Shown: positions 25,475-33,676, counted from the first letter of the stretch. The stretch: 64,000 nucleotides of DNA from Flavobacteriaceae bacterium EG-1 (GCF_009649685.1 NZ_WJPK01000001.1:562760-626759); one strand, 5' to 3'. Notes: generated by a model from the letters alone, not told the origin. Program-made: numbers and translations.

Positions 25475-26932
25475 ATGAAAAACTTGAGAACATTTCGTAG
25501 CTTAATTGTAATTGCGTCAATTGCACTAATTTATTCTTGTGATGAGGATACACCAATTGAAACAATTGCAGAAGCTCAAAAGACAGAAACCGAGGCCACT
25601 ACAGAACCAGAGACTGAAGCAGTTACAGAAGTTGAAGTAATGGAGGAGCTAGAAACAACAACCTTTAACATTACAATTAAAAATGTAGTTCAATATTTAA
25701 GTGCTACCATTTTTAATATGGATAATACGGCTACCGAACCTGGTCCGGTACCAGACGCGGGTTGCTTCTTCACCATTGATTTAAAAGCGGCTGCTCCGGG
25801 AGGGAGGGTAAGTTTTGCTACTATGTCGGTAGTTTCTAACGATTGGTTTTTTGCGCCAAAAGCCGAGGGAATAGCTTTATTTGATGATGGCATGCCAGTA
25901 ACAGGTAATGTAACGGATCAAGTTTATTTATGGGATGCAGGAGTAGAGGAGGAAGATCCAAGTACTAGAACATCTGAACCAGATGGAGCTACTGCTGGTG
26001 AACCAGACGATGATAATACAGTTAGAATTGTAACAACTGATGTATCCGAATTCATTGAAGTTTATCTGTCCTACGATGAAGCAACGATGACGTTTTCATT
26101 AAAAATTGAAAATGTACGAGGTAACAAAGTAGAAACTGATCCTATTGTAATAACACCGGGTATTGCTGTAGTACATGCACAAGACAATGCATTATTTACT
26201 CCAGGATATCCAGATACTGGTCATGGTTTAGCAGAAATTGCATTGAGAGGCAATCCTACTAATTTATATGATTGGTTAACAGCTACCTGTGATACAGGGG
26301 CTCCATTACGTATGTCTTCTTCGTTTACTGTATTAGCACCTGGAATTGTTTATGCCTACAATTCAGAATCAGATCCAGTATTTACGCAAGGTGAACCAGC
26401 AATACCATCAAGTGGAGTTGAAGAAATTGCTGAAGATGGAAATGCTTCAATAATGTATGAATATATCACGAACGACTTGTTGATGCCAGCTGCAAAAAGT
26501 AATGAAATGGCTCCTGTAGGCCCAGGAGGGAGTCTAACTTTTACATTGGATGCACCAGTTGGTTATAAGTTAGGATTTAATACCATGTTTGCTTTTAGTA
26601 ATGATTGGTTTATTGCAACCGATAATGGCGGTTACCATTTATTTAATGGTGATGGTACACCAAGAACGGGCAATGCTATTACACATCAAGCATATCTGTA
26701 TGATGCAGGAACTGAAATGGATCAACCAATAGGTTTAGGCGTTGACCAAGCTCCATTTCAATCGGGTCCAAATACAGGTGCAGACGACGATAATAATAGT
26801 ATAAGAAGAGTAATGTATATTGAAGATGTACAATATGGCAAAGGAGTAATTGAATCATATGAAGGTGTTGCAGGACATCCTGATTTGAGAGGTGGCTATA
26901 ATTTGGTTCAAATTAGTATTGAGGCAAATTAA
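25475..26932 (+). CDS. Lipoprotein with two spondin-N-like domains
   Basis: A 485-residue lipoprotein: leader MKNLRTFRSLIVIASIALIYSCDED, lipobox Cys near 22, then a Glu/Thr-rich linker. Two copies of a spondin_N-like domain follow. Each has a VSFATMSVVSNDWFFAPKAEGIALFD or LGFNTMFAFSNDWFIATDNGGYHLF block (NDW at about 122 and 375) and a later VYLWDAGVEEE / AYLYDAGTEMD block. Each ends in an Asp-rich DDDNTVRIV / DDDNNSIRRV. Acidic clusters suggest calcium binding. Bacterial members are surface proteins of unknown role. It is divergent from the two-component genes and carries its own terminator. Confidence 0.87.
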   Translation: MKNLRTFRSLIVIASIALIYSCDEDTPIETIAEAQKTETEATTEPETEAVTEVEVMEELETTTFNITIKNVVQYLSATIFNMDNTATEPGPVPDAGCFFTIDLKAAAPGGRVSFATMSVVSNDWFFAPKAEGIALFDDGMPVTGNVTDQVYLWDAGVEEEDPSTRTSEPDGATAGEPDDDNTVRIVTTDVSEFIEVYLSYDEATMTFSLKIENVRGNKVETDPIVITPGIAVVHAQDNALFTPGYPDTGHGLAEIALRGNPTNLYDWLTATCDTGAPLRMSSSFTVLAPGIVYAYNSESDPVFTQGEPAIPSSGVEEIAEDGNASIMYEYITNDLLMPAAKSNEMAPVGPGGSLTFTLDAPVGYKLGFNTMFAFSNDWFIATDNGGYHLFNGDGTPRTGNAITHQAYLYDAGTEMDQPIGLGVDQAPFQSGPNTGADDDNNSIRRVMYIEDVQYGKGVIESYEGVAGHPDLRGGYNLVQISIEAN

Positions 26933-26953
26933 CCAATAACGCACAAATAATCT

Positions 26954-26984
26954 AAAAGCCTTGGCTTATGCTAAGGCTTTTTCT
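26954..26984 (+). terminator. Terminator of the spondin-domain gene
   Basis: AAAAGCCTTGGC pairs with GCTAAGGCTTTT around a 4-base TTAT loop, one G-T pair or mismatch, followed by a T-rich run. It starts 21 bp after the stop codon, so the next lipoprotein gene has its own promoter. Confidence 0.82.
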
Positions 26985-27029
26985 TTTTTAAAATGCTTGA
27001 ATAGTAGTTGTAGGTACTATATATAAATA

Positions 27030-27112
27030 AGATATCACAAATTCATCTCAGAAAAACACCGATTGTTTAAATAGCTGTGATCACCTTGTTATTTCGCTAT
27101 AGTTAGTTTGTA
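27030..27112 (+). promoter_or_regulatory. Upstream region sharing blocks with the spondin gene and response regulator
   Basis: It contains AGATATCACAA (27030-27040), identical to 25267-25277, and the palindrome GTGATCAC (27077-27084). TTGTTAT (27086-27092) and TTAGTTTGTA (27103-27112) are identical to 25428-25434 and 25440-25449 upstream of the spondin gene. TTAGTTTG is one mismatch from the TAnnTTTG -7 box. Together they suggest that the two lipoprotein genes share control, possibly by the adjacent two-component system. Confidence 0.42.
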
Positions 27113-27133
27113 CAATAATTAAAACAAACAATA

Positions 27134-28024
27134 ATGATAAATCTAAAATTTAAAATTGGCATTCTAAGTATATTTTTTGCCTTAACTGCAATCTCGTGTA
27201 GTAACGATGATGCCGAAGAAACTCCAACTCCTTCGACCTCAAATTTAACTGTTAACCTTTCAGGATTGGAAGATCTGGGCTCAGCGTATTTATATGAAGG
27301 TTGGGTAATTGTAAATGGGTCACCAGTTTCAACAGGAACATTTTCAGTAGACTCAAATGGAAATCTTTCGCAAACACAGTTTGAAATGGATACTCAAGTA
27401 CTAAGTGAAGCGACTACCTTTGTACTTTCTATTGAACCAAACCCAGATCCATCACCAACACCGGCTGATACCAAAATTTTTGTAGGTGATTTTGATGGCA
27501 ATACGGCTAATTTAGGTACCGGTACTGTTGCTCCAACATTTGAATCACTTTCTGGTAAATTTGTTATTGCAGCACCAACAGGAACTGGAGCCGAAAATGA
27601 AATGTATAGTGGTATATGGTTTCTAGATAATAGTTCAGGAAGTGCTGTTGCAGGCCTTGAGTTACCAGAATTAGAAGCGGGATGGAAATATGAAGGATGG
27701 GTAGTGGTAGATGGTGTACCATTAACTACAGGTACTTTTACCTCTGTAGAAGGTACCGATGAAGCTGCTCCTTTTAGTGGAGCCAATCCAGGACCTATGT
27801 ATCCTGGGGAAGACTTTCTTCAAAATGCTCCTGACGATGTAGTTTTTCCAACAGATGTTAGAGGAAAAGTAGCCGTAATAAGTATAGAACCTTTTCCTGA
27901 TAATAGTCCAGCTCCTTTTACATTAAAACCATTAGCTGGTATGATTGCAGAAGATGCTATGGGGGTTCAAGAAATAGTAAGTAACGTAACGGCAAGTTTT
28001 CCTAGTGGTTCAGTAACTAGATAA
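27134..28024 (+). CDS. Lipoprotein with internally duplicated anti-sigma-K-like domain
   Basis: A 296-residue lipoprotein: leader MINLKFKIGILSIFFALTAISCSND, lipobox Cys near 22. The mature part contains a duplicated unit. SAYLYEGWVIVNGSPVSTGTFSV (about 55-77) and WKYEGWVVVDGVPLTTGTFTS (about 182-203) are clearly homologous, as are TFVLSIEPNPDPSPTPADTKI and VAVISIEPFPDNSPAPFTLK. The YEGWxxxxGxPxxTGTF pattern occurs in the C-terminal domain of RskA-type anti-sigma factors. Here no cytoplasmic sigma-binding part exists, so this is a stand-alone surface version. Function unknown. Confidence 0.8.
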   Translation: MINLKFKIGILSIFFALTAISCSNDDAEETPTPSTSNLTVNLSGLEDLGSAYLYEGWVIVNGSPVSTGTFSVDSNGNLSQTQFEMDTQVLSEATTFVLSIEPNPDPSPTPADTKIFVGDFDGNTANLGTGTVAPTFESLSGKFVIAAPTGTGAENEMYSGIWFLDNSSGSAVAGLELPELEAGWKYEGWVVVDGVPLTTGTFTSVEGTDEAAPFSGANPGPMYPGEDFLQNAPDDVVFPTDVRGKVAVISIEPFPDNSPAPFTLKPLAGMIAEDAMGVQEIVSNVTASFPSGSVTR

Positions 28025-28050
28025 ATTAATTGAATTCTTAGCTAAAAAAT

Positions 28051-28082
28051 AAAACTCCGATAATTATTTATCGGAGTTTTTG
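28051..28082 (+). terminator. Terminator after the duplicated-domain lipoprotein
   Basis: AAAACTCCGATAA pairs with TTATCGGAGTTTT around a short ATTA-type loop and is followed by TG(T). With an A-run on the left it can act in both directions for the convergent membrane-protein gene that ends at 28105. Confidence 0.85.
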
Positions 28083-28104
28083 TTTAATAATAGTTTCTCG
28101 AAAT

Positions 28105-28587
28105 TTATTCCCACGAATCTATATGTTGATTCATGTCATCAAATTCATATTCTCCAACTTTATCCTTACGATATTTAAAGGCTAATAAGGTTAAACAGAT
28201 TAATGTAACATATAAAAGAAGTATCAGAATTCCTATTGGAATAAAAGTTCCTGGTATCACGTGATTTTCATATTGCCCATAACTAAATAGAATTGAAAGT
28301 GTACTGAAGAATTTAAAGACATATACTGCTAAAATAGCATATAAGGCATATTCCAAATTTCGCATTTTTGGATCTGCTACTTCTTCTTCTTTAATTTTAA
28401 ACCAGAGCACATAAAGAAATCCGAAATGTACTAAAGTTAAAATTGGAAAAATATAATTATCAATCTTAAAGAAGTAAAACTTGTTGGTATATAATCCGTA
28501 AAAATTAAAAACGATAAGTATAGCCAAAATTGACACAGTCATCACTAATATGCGTTTCCACGGCAGTATTCGTAAAATTGAATTCAT
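28105..28587 (-). CDS. Small multi-pass membrane protein, function unknown
   Basis: A 160-residue protein I do not recognise. Four hydrophobic helices are visible at about 13-33, 44-65, 82-104 and 112-136. The tail is acidic (KVGEYEFDDMNQHIDSWE). LPWKRILVMTVSILAILIVFNFYGLYTN at the start positions the first helix. It stands alone on the minus strand between two convergent/divergent neighbours and shares a bidirectional terminator with the lipoprotein gene. Confidence 0.7.
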   Translation of the reverse strand: MNSILRILPWKRILVMTVSILAILIVFNFYGLYTNKFYFFKIDNYIFPILTLVHFGFLYVLWFKIKEEEVADPKMRNLEYALYAILAVYVFKFFSTLSILFSYGQYENHVIPGTFIPIGILILLLYVTLICLTLLAFKYRKDKVGEYEFDDMNQHIDSWE

Positions 28588-28767
28588 AGTAAAGTAGGTT
28601 AGAAGGCTTGGGGAACCTTGTGGTTTATTTTAGAAAACGTGCTCATATTTCGTTTATTTTATTTTTTCGACAAAGTGCGTAAATGTAAGATTTTACGCTA
28701 AAACAGTACAATAAACAGTGTCTTTATCGTCAAGGGGTTAATAAAAAAGGATACTTAACAAATTTAA

Positions 28768-29205
28768 CTATAATAACCAGTGTTTGCTTTCAGACAGTCT
28801 TGCAAAAAAGACTAAGGCTACTGCAATTATAATAACCATTATAGGAAGTAACATTGCAGCACCGCCGTATACTTCATATGTATTACTAAGAAACTTCATA
28901 TAGATTTGTTGTCCAATTACGCCTAAAAGAGAAACTAGTAAAACAGGTCGAGCCCATTTTTTTCTCATCAATAAAAATATACACCCTAGTGTTCCTGCCC
29001 AGACAGCCGTTGCATAGCAAGCTGTTACCCATGCAGGTTGTGATTCATGTAATTCTCGTTGTGCTTGTGTTAATGCTTCTAAGTCTTCTATAGACATAAA
29101 GGCATCCGCTAAATAGGCACCGACTCCCATTAAATTCCATAATAAAGCTATAACGGAGATAATCCAGAACCACAACGGTGGTTTTACTATTGAGGTATTT
29201 TCCAT
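28768..29205 (-). CDS. Conserved four-TM membrane protein
   Basis: A 145-residue membrane protein. Helices lie at about 12-34 (WFWIISVIALLWNLMGVGAYLAD), 60-80, 86-107 and 117-138. A conserved hydrophilic loop after helix one, FMSIEDLEALTQAQRELHESQPAWVT, is the recognisable feature of a widespread but uncharacterised bacterial family, sometimes labelled a sugar transporter without evidence. It is divergent from truA with about 80 bp between the start codons. Confidence 0.75.
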   Translation of the reverse strand: MENTSIVKPPLWFWIISVIALLWNLMGVGAYLADAFMSIEDLEALTQAQRELHESQPAWVTACYATAVWAGTLGCIFLLMRKKWARPVLLVSLLGVIGQQIYMKFLSNTYEVYGGAAMLLPIMVIIIAVALVFFARLSESKHWLL

Positions 29206-29288
29206 ATAATGTGGTTTTAGTTGATTAAACTATTTACAAAATACAAAAATTTGATTTAGTTTAGAATTTTTGTGCAATATGGCGTCTT

Positions 29289-30077
29289 ATGAGTGAAAAA
29301 TATACTTATTATTTGGTTAGAATTCAATTTTTAGGATTCCGCTTTAGTGGATGGCAAAAGCAACCAAATCAAAAAACTATTGAAGGCATGCTTTTGAAAA
29401 CTTTAAAATTTATACTTCCAAATAGAAGGCTTAAGGTGTTAGGAGCAGGTAGAACAGATGCTAAAGTTTCATCTCTTGATGGTGCATTTGAAATTTATTT
29501 AGAAGGTACACCGCTACCAGATTTAGAAGTTTTTAAAGCTGATTTTAATTACAACTTACCATCTGATATTAAGATACTTAGTATAGTTGAAAAGAATTCA
29601 AGCTTTAATGTTATCAAAGATGTAAAATTAAAGGAATACGTTTATTTGTTTTCATTCGGAAATAAGAATCATCCATTTGCAGCTCCTTTTATAACTAACA
29701 TTCAAGAAAATTTGAACCTAAATCTTATGGTTGAAACGGCGCAATTATATAAAGGGAAGAACGATTTTTCAGCATACACTGTTAAACAAGGAAAAAACAA
29801 GAATAATATTCGCGAAGTTGTAGCATGTGATATCCGAGTAAATAATCTTTTAAAGGCCAATTTTTTTCCAGAAGAGAGTTATGCTTTGCATATAAAAGCC
29901 AATGGTTTTGTGCGTTACCAGGTACGTATGATTATGGGTGCGCTTATTCAGTTAGGTAAAGGAGCTATTGATATGAAAACCATAGAGCAATCATTAAAAC
30001 CAAAAAACAACATTCAACTTACCTATGTAGCACCAGGCTCCGGATTACTTTTAAATCAATTAGCTTTTAATGAATAG
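29289..30077 (+). CDS. truA: tRNA pseudouridine synthase A-type enzyme
   Basis: A 262-residue enzyme that isomerises uridine to pseudouridine in the tRNA anticodon arm. The opening YYLVRIQFLGFRFSGWQKQPNQKTIEGML is the TruA N-terminus. The catalytic Asp lies in GAGRTDAKVSS (about 54-64), where the canonical GRTDAGVHA has changed after the Asp. HPFAAPF, FSAYTVKQGKNKNNIREV and a C-terminal GFVRYQVRMIMGALIQLGKG match the family. The divergent GRTDAKVSS makes this a second-type TruA paralogue, and a standard copy may exist elsewhere. It converges with cysM, with only 7 bp between the stop codons. Confidence 0.88.
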   Translation: MSEKYTYYLVRIQFLGFRFSGWQKQPNQKTIEGMLLKTLKFILPNRRLKVLGAGRTDAKVSSLDGAFEIYLEGTPLPDLEVFKADFNYNLPSDIKILSIVEKNSSFNVIKDVKLKEYVYLFSFGNKNHPFAAPFITNIQENLNLNLMVETAQLYKGKNDFSAYTVKQGKNKNNIREVVACDIRVNNLLKANFFPEESYALHIKANGFVRYQVRMIMGALIQLGKGAIDMKTIEQSLKPKNNIQLTYVAPGSGLLLNQLAFNE

Positions 30078-30084
30078 CCTATGA

Positions 30085-30969
30085 TTAATCAAAAAGGCTA
30101 GAGGATAGGTACCGGTCACCTCGGTCGCAAATTATTGAAACAATAGTGCCTTTCTCCAGTTTTTCAGCAAGTTTTAGCGCTACTGTAGCCGCACCGCCAC
30201 TGCTCATACCTGAAAAAACGCCTTCTTTAATGGCTAGTTTTTTCGCAGTTTCTATAGCCTCTTCTCTGCTGACTTCGAATATCTGATCTACTTTACTTCT
30301 GTCAAAGATTTTTGGTAAATATTCTTCAGGCCATTTTCTTATACCTGGAATACTACTGCCATCTGTTGGTTGTACTCCTACGATTTGCACATTAGAATTT
30401 TGTTCTTTGAGATAGGTTGAAGTACCCATAATTGTACCTGTAGTGCCCATTGCCGAAACGAAGTGCGTAATTTCTCCATTGGTATCCTTCCAAATTTCAG
30501 GACCTGTACTTTTATAATGCGCTTTCCAATTATTATCATTTGCGAATTGATTTATCATAAAATAACCATCTTCGATGACTTTTTTTTCCGCATAATCTCG
30601 AGCACCTTCAATACCCACATCGGCCGATGTTAGTGTTACTTTTGCACCATATGCGCGCATTGTTTGCACACGTTCTTTTGTTGAATTTTCAGGCATAACT
30701 AGTTCTATATTTAAACCATATATACCTGCAATCATTGCTAATGCAATACCAGTATTACCACTTGTTGCTTCAATTAACTTGGAATCTTTGCTAATAGAAC
30801 CGTCTTCTATGCCACTTTTAATCATATTTAAGGCAGCACGATCCTTTACACTACCACCAGGGTTGTGTCCTTCTAATTTAAATAATAAGCGAACATTAGG
30901 ATTTGTATTTAGAACTTTTGATTCTACTAATGGAGTATTTCCTATTAAATCTACTATTGAATTAGGCAT
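30085..30969 (-). CDS. cysM: Cysteine synthase, CysM type
   Basis: A 294-residue PLP enzyme that makes cysteine from O-acetylserine and sulfide (or thiosulfate in CysM-type enzymes). The Schiff-base Lys is in GGSVKDRAALNMI (about 41). SGNTGIALAM binds the substrate carboxylate, MPENSTKERVQTMRAYGAKV is CysM-like, and VSAMGTTGTIMGTSTYL is the PLP phosphate loop. It overlaps the upstream serine acetyltransferase gene by 8 bp, giving the complete two-step cysteine pathway in one operon. Confidence 0.93.
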   Translation of the reverse strand: MPNSIVDLIGNTPLVESKVLNTNPNVRLLFKLEGHNPGGSVKDRAALNMIKSGIEDGSISKDSKLIEATSGNTGIALAMIAGIYGLNIELVMPENSTKERVQTMRAYGAKVTLTSADVGIEGARDYAEKKVIEDGYFMINQFANDNNWKAHYKSTGPEIWKDTNGEITHFVSAMGTTGTIMGTSTYLKEQNSNVQIVGVQPTDGSSIPGIRKWPEEYLPKIFDRSKVDQIFEVSREEAIETAKKLAIKEGVFSGMSSGGAATVALKLAEKLEKGTIVSIICDRGDRYLSSSLFD

Positions 30970-31753
30970 GCGGTAGCGTTTTTATTTTGATTTCCGGTGT
31001 ATGGAAAACAGTTGAATGTGGTGGCACAGAAGCTGTTATCCAAGCATTTCCACCAATAATACTATTCTCGCCAATTACAGTTTCGCCTCCTAAAATGGTA
31101 GCATTGGCATAAATTGTTACATTATTCTCTATAGTTGGATGACGCTTCGTTTTTTGCAAATGTTTTGCTACGTAAAGTCCTCCTAGGGTAACTCCTTGGT
31201 AAATTTTCACATTATTTTTAATAATAGCAGTTTCTCCGATTACTATTCCAGTACCGTGATCAACATGGAAAGAATTGCCAATGGTAGCTCCAGGATTAAT
31301 ATCTACACCTGTTTGTCTATGTGCATATTCGGTCATTAATCGTGGTACCAACGGAAAGCCTTCTAAAAATAGTTCATGCGCTAATCTGTAAATAGCAATC
31401 GCATAAAACCCAGGGTATGCCATATAAACTTCTTCTATGGATAGTGAGGCAGGATCACAGTTAACTGTAGCTTCTGCATCAAGATTTAAGCTTTCAAGCA
31501 CTTGAGGTAATTTCACCACATAATTCTCCCACAACTTCTTACATGGCTTATCTACTTCCCAACAAGCTAGTTGCACTAGTACATCAAACTCTTGCTCTAG
31601 TTTGTTCAAATTTGCATCAACAGGAGTGTCAATGTCAAAGAGGGTGTAAAAAAGTAAATTTGTAAAAGATTCGACCTTTTCTTTCAGTGCAAAGCGTAAA
31701 TTAGGTTGTTTCTTATGCTTGTTAATACTTTCAACTACAGATTGACGATTCAT
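30962..31753 (-). CDS. cysE: Serine O-acetyltransferase
   Basis: A 263-residue enzyme that acetylates serine with acetyl-CoA, the first step of cysteine synthesis. I start it at the ATG giving MNRQSVVESINKHKKQ; an in-frame ATG 39 bases upstream gives a hydrophobic leader not expected for this cytoplasmic enzyme. The helical N-terminal domain is followed by a left-handed beta-helix of hexapeptide repeats with HRQTGVDINPGATIGNSFHVDHGTGIVIGETAIIKNNVKIYQGVTLGG. It lies upstream of and overlaps cysM. A -7-like box is at 31772-31779 and an inverted repeat at 31813-31862. Confidence 0.93.
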   Translation of the reverse strand: MNRQSVVESINKHKKQPNLRFALKEKVESFTNLLFYTLFDIDTPVDANLNKLEQEFDVLVQLACWEVDKPCKKLWENYVVKLPQVLESLNLDAEATVNCDPASLSIEEVYMAYPGFYAIAIYRLAHELFLEGFPLVPRLMTEYAHRQTGVDINPGATIGNSFHVDHGTGIVIGETAIIKNNVKIYQGVTLGGLYVAKHLQKTKRHPTIENNVTIYANATILGGETVIGENSIIGGNAWITASVPPHSTVFHTPEIKIKTLPHA

Positions 31754-31771
31754 AAAATTAATATTATATTT

Positions 31772-31779
31772 CAAAATTA
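31772..31779 (-). promoter_or_regulatory. Candidate -7 box of cysE-cysM
   Basis: On the minus strand TAATTTTG fits TAnnTTTG, the flavobacterial -7 consensus, 19 bp before the chosen cysE start. I see no clear TTG -33 element at the right distance, so this is tentative. Confidence 0.35.
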
Positions 31780-31812
31780 ACCAATAATTCAAAACCTAAC
31801 CCTCGAAAAGGC

Positions 31813-31862
31813 TAAGATTAGCTTAAAAGAATACAATGGATATCTTAAATGTGCTAATCTTA
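31813..31862. promoter_or_regulatory. 10-bp inverted repeat between cysE and the DUF2461 gene
   Basis: TAAGATTAGC (31813-31822) is perfectly repeated inverted as GCTAATCTTA (31853-31862), with 30 bp between the arms (arm centres 40 bp apart, near four helical turns). The right arm abuts the TAGATTTG box (31864-31871) of the rightward gene and the left arm lies 60 bp before cysE. It is well placed to act as a shared operator. Confidence 0.5.
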
Positions 31863-31863
31863 A

Positions 31864-31871
31864 TAGATTTG
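31864..31871 (+). promoter_or_regulatory. Candidate -7 box of the DUF2461 gene
   Basis: TAGATTTG matches TAnnTTTG exactly, immediately right of the inverted repeat arm. It predicts transcription from about 31878, allowing the ATG at 31918. Confidence 0.4.
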
Positions 31872-31917
31872 TAAAAATATATCCCACAATAAATAATAAT
31901 TGAATATTAATAGACGA

Positions 31918-32595
31918 ATGAATAATATAAGCCTTACTAGCGAGTCCTTAGCTTTTTTAAAACAACTAGAAAAGAATAATAATAGAGATTGGTTTGCTGA
32001 GCATAAAGTTAAATTCAAAGAACACGAAGCTGGATTTAAAGAGTTTATGAATATTTTAAGGGGGCAACTAAGTATTCATGATGAAATTGAGAAAACAAAG
32101 ATTTTTAGGATTTATAGAGATGTAAGATTTTCTAAGAATAAAACTCCGTATAAAACAAATTTCGCTGGATCTTTTACTAGAAGTGGTGCTAAACTTAGAG
32201 GTGGTTATTACGTTCACATTCAGCCAAGTAAAAGTTTTATAGCTACTGGATTTTGGCAGCCAAATAAAGAAGATCTTTTGCGCATTAGAAAAGAATTGGA
32301 AACGGATGCATTTGAATTTAAAAAGGTTATATCTGATAAGCAGTTAAAAAATCAGTGGGGAAATCTGATGGGTGATGAACTTAAAACAGCTCCAAAAGGT
32401 TTTGATAAAGAACATTCAGCAATTGAATTAATTAGAAAGAAGCAATATATTTTCACCAAATCTTTTAGTGACGACGAAGTAGTTTCTGAAGACTTTATGA
32501 GTCAAATTAATATCGCATTTCAGTCAATCCGCCCTTTTTTCGACTTGATGAGCGACATTTTAACAACAAATCTTAATGGGGAGTCGCTCTTATAA
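31918..32595 (+). CDS. DUF2461 (TIGR02453) family protein
   Basis: A 225-residue protein of the TIGR02453/DUF2461 family. I use the ATG at 31918; an in-frame TTG at 31900 is possible. Family blocks are SESLAFLKQLEKNNNRDWFAEHKVKFKEHE at the N-terminus, KTKIFRIYRDVRFSKNKTPYKTNFAGSFTR (about 63-92), GGYYVHIQPSKSFIATGFWQP and KGFDKEHSAIELIRKKQYIFTKSF. No biochemical function is established; the family is widespread in Bacteroidota, actinobacteria and fungi. Its end overlaps the convergent next gene by 6 bp. Confidence 0.88.
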   Translation: MNNISLTSESLAFLKQLEKNNNRDWFAEHKVKFKEHEAGFKEFMNILRGQLSIHDEIEKTKIFRIYRDVRFSKNKTPYKTNFAGSFTRSGAKLRGGYYVHIQPSKSFIATGFWQPNKEDLLRIRKELETDAFEFKKVISDKQLKNQWGNLMGDELKTAPKGFDKEHSAIELIRKKQYIFTKSFSDDEVVSEDFMSQINIAFQSIRPFFDLMSDILTTNLNGESLL

Positions 32596-33000
32596 AAGTA
32601 TTTCTTCTAATTCAAGTAATTGCACTTGGTCCTTTAATCTGTTAACTACCATATTCATCATTCTTTTATTTAGTTTGGATGAATTTTGAATATAAAATTC
32701 ATATTCTTCTAAGGTGAATTGCCCTATTACCATACCTTTAAGTGAATTCCTAAATTTAATATCTTTCTGAATTGCGTTCTCTATGTATAATAATCGTTTT
32801 TCTATCGATAATTGATAAAAAGCATTTTTGTGCTTCGTAATATAATTACGAAAAGCAGCTATTAAAAGCAAGTTTTGCAATTTTATTACGGGACGTAATG
32901 TGTTGTTTTGAAATTGTTCCTCTGTAGAAATCGTATCAAACACCTTTATTTTTGAAATTTCAGGTCTTATTCTTAGAAGATTACTAGTGCGTTCATTCAT
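32590..33000 (-). CDS. Conserved flavobacterial protein often mislabelled glyoxalase
   Basis: A 136-residue helical protein. I start it at MNERTSNLLRIRPEISKIK; a longer frame to 33069 adds a non-conserved extension. KVFDTISTEEQFQNNTLRPVIKLQNLLLIAAFRNYI and FRNSLKGMVIGQFTLEEYEFYIQNSSKLNKRMMNMV are its recognisable blocks. As I recall, relatives are annotated as glyoxalase, but no VOC-fold metal motif (the H/E pattern of glyoxalase I) is visible, so that name should not be trusted. Function unknown. It is a single-gene unit convergent with the DUF2461 gene. Confidence 0.75.
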   Translation of the reverse strand: MNERTSNLLRIRPEISKIKVFDTISTEEQFQNNTLRPVIKLQNLLLIAAFRNYITKHKNAFYQLSIEKRLLYIENAIQKDIKFRNSLKGMVIGQFTLEEYEFYIQNSSKLNKRMMNMVVNRLKDQVQLLELEEILL

Positions 33001-33237
33001 TTTAAAAAGGTTTCTTAAAGATACAAGTAAAGATATATTGGGTTTAAAATGTGTCTGGCTAGTTTTCAACTAGGTTATAAACATGTAAATAATTAATACA
33101 TAACATATTGTAATACAGAAAATTAATATTAGTTATATAAAGTATAAATTGTATTATATTCATTTAAATATTATTTATACTCCAAAATCCTATCGTTTTT
33201 CATTTCCATTTTCGCCCATGTTAAAAAGTGATTAGCT

Positions 33238-33245
33238 TAACTTTG
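33238..33245 (+). promoter_or_regulatory. Candidate -7 box of the thioesterase gene
   Basis: TAACTTTG matches TAnnTTTG, 41 bp before the thioesterase ATG. No convincing TTG -33 element precedes it. Confidence 0.38.
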
Positions 33246-33286
33246 TCTGTTATATTGACAAATAATAATAATTTAAATATAACGGC

Positions 33287-33673
33287 ATGAGGTTTCATAC
33301 AAGAAAGTGGGTTAAACCAGAAGATTTAAATGCGAACGGCACCTTGTTTGGAGGTAAATTACTGGCATGGATAGATGAAGAGGCTGCACTGTATTGTATC
33401 GTACAACTGGAAAATAAGAAGATCGTCACTAAATTTATGTCGGAAATAAACTTTGTAAGCGCTCCATTACAAGGTGATATTGTTGAAATTGGAATCGAAA
33501 TCGTCAAATTTGGCAAAACCTCATTAACACTAAAGTCCGAGGTTAGAAATATGATGACTAGACAAACCATTTTACAGGTTGAAAATATTATCATGGTTAA
33601 TTTAGGCGATGACGGTAAGCCTAAGGCACATGGTAAAACTGAAGTGGAGTTTGTTAAAGATCGACTAGCTTAA
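33287..33673 (+). CDS. Hotdog-fold acyl-CoA thioesterase (YciA-like)
   Basis: A 128-residue single-hotdog protein. KPEDLNANGTLFGGKLLAWIDEEAALYC (about 9-36) is the central helix, with the conserved Asn and the GG-LL-W-D pattern of YciA/BFIT-type acyl-CoA thioesterases. FMSEINFVSAPLQGDIVEIGIEIVKFGKTSLTLKSEV gives the following strands. It hydrolyses acyl-CoA to free CoA and acid, acting as a cytoplasmic oligomer; chain-length preference is not predictable. It is monocistronic and converges with the dipeptidase gene, with 3 bp between them. Confidence 0.9.
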   Translation: MRFHTRKWVKPEDLNANGTLFGGKLLAWIDEEAALYCIVQLENKKIVTKFMSEINFVSAPLQGDIVEIGIEIVKFGKTSLTLKSEVRNMMTRQTILQVENIIMVNLGDDGKPKAHGKTEVEFVKDRLA

Positions 33674-33676
33674 CGA

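Noticed and set aside
32590-33000. Glyoxalase
   Set aside because: The name circulates for related proteins, but the helical sequence has no VOC metal-binding pattern; kept as a protein of unknown function.
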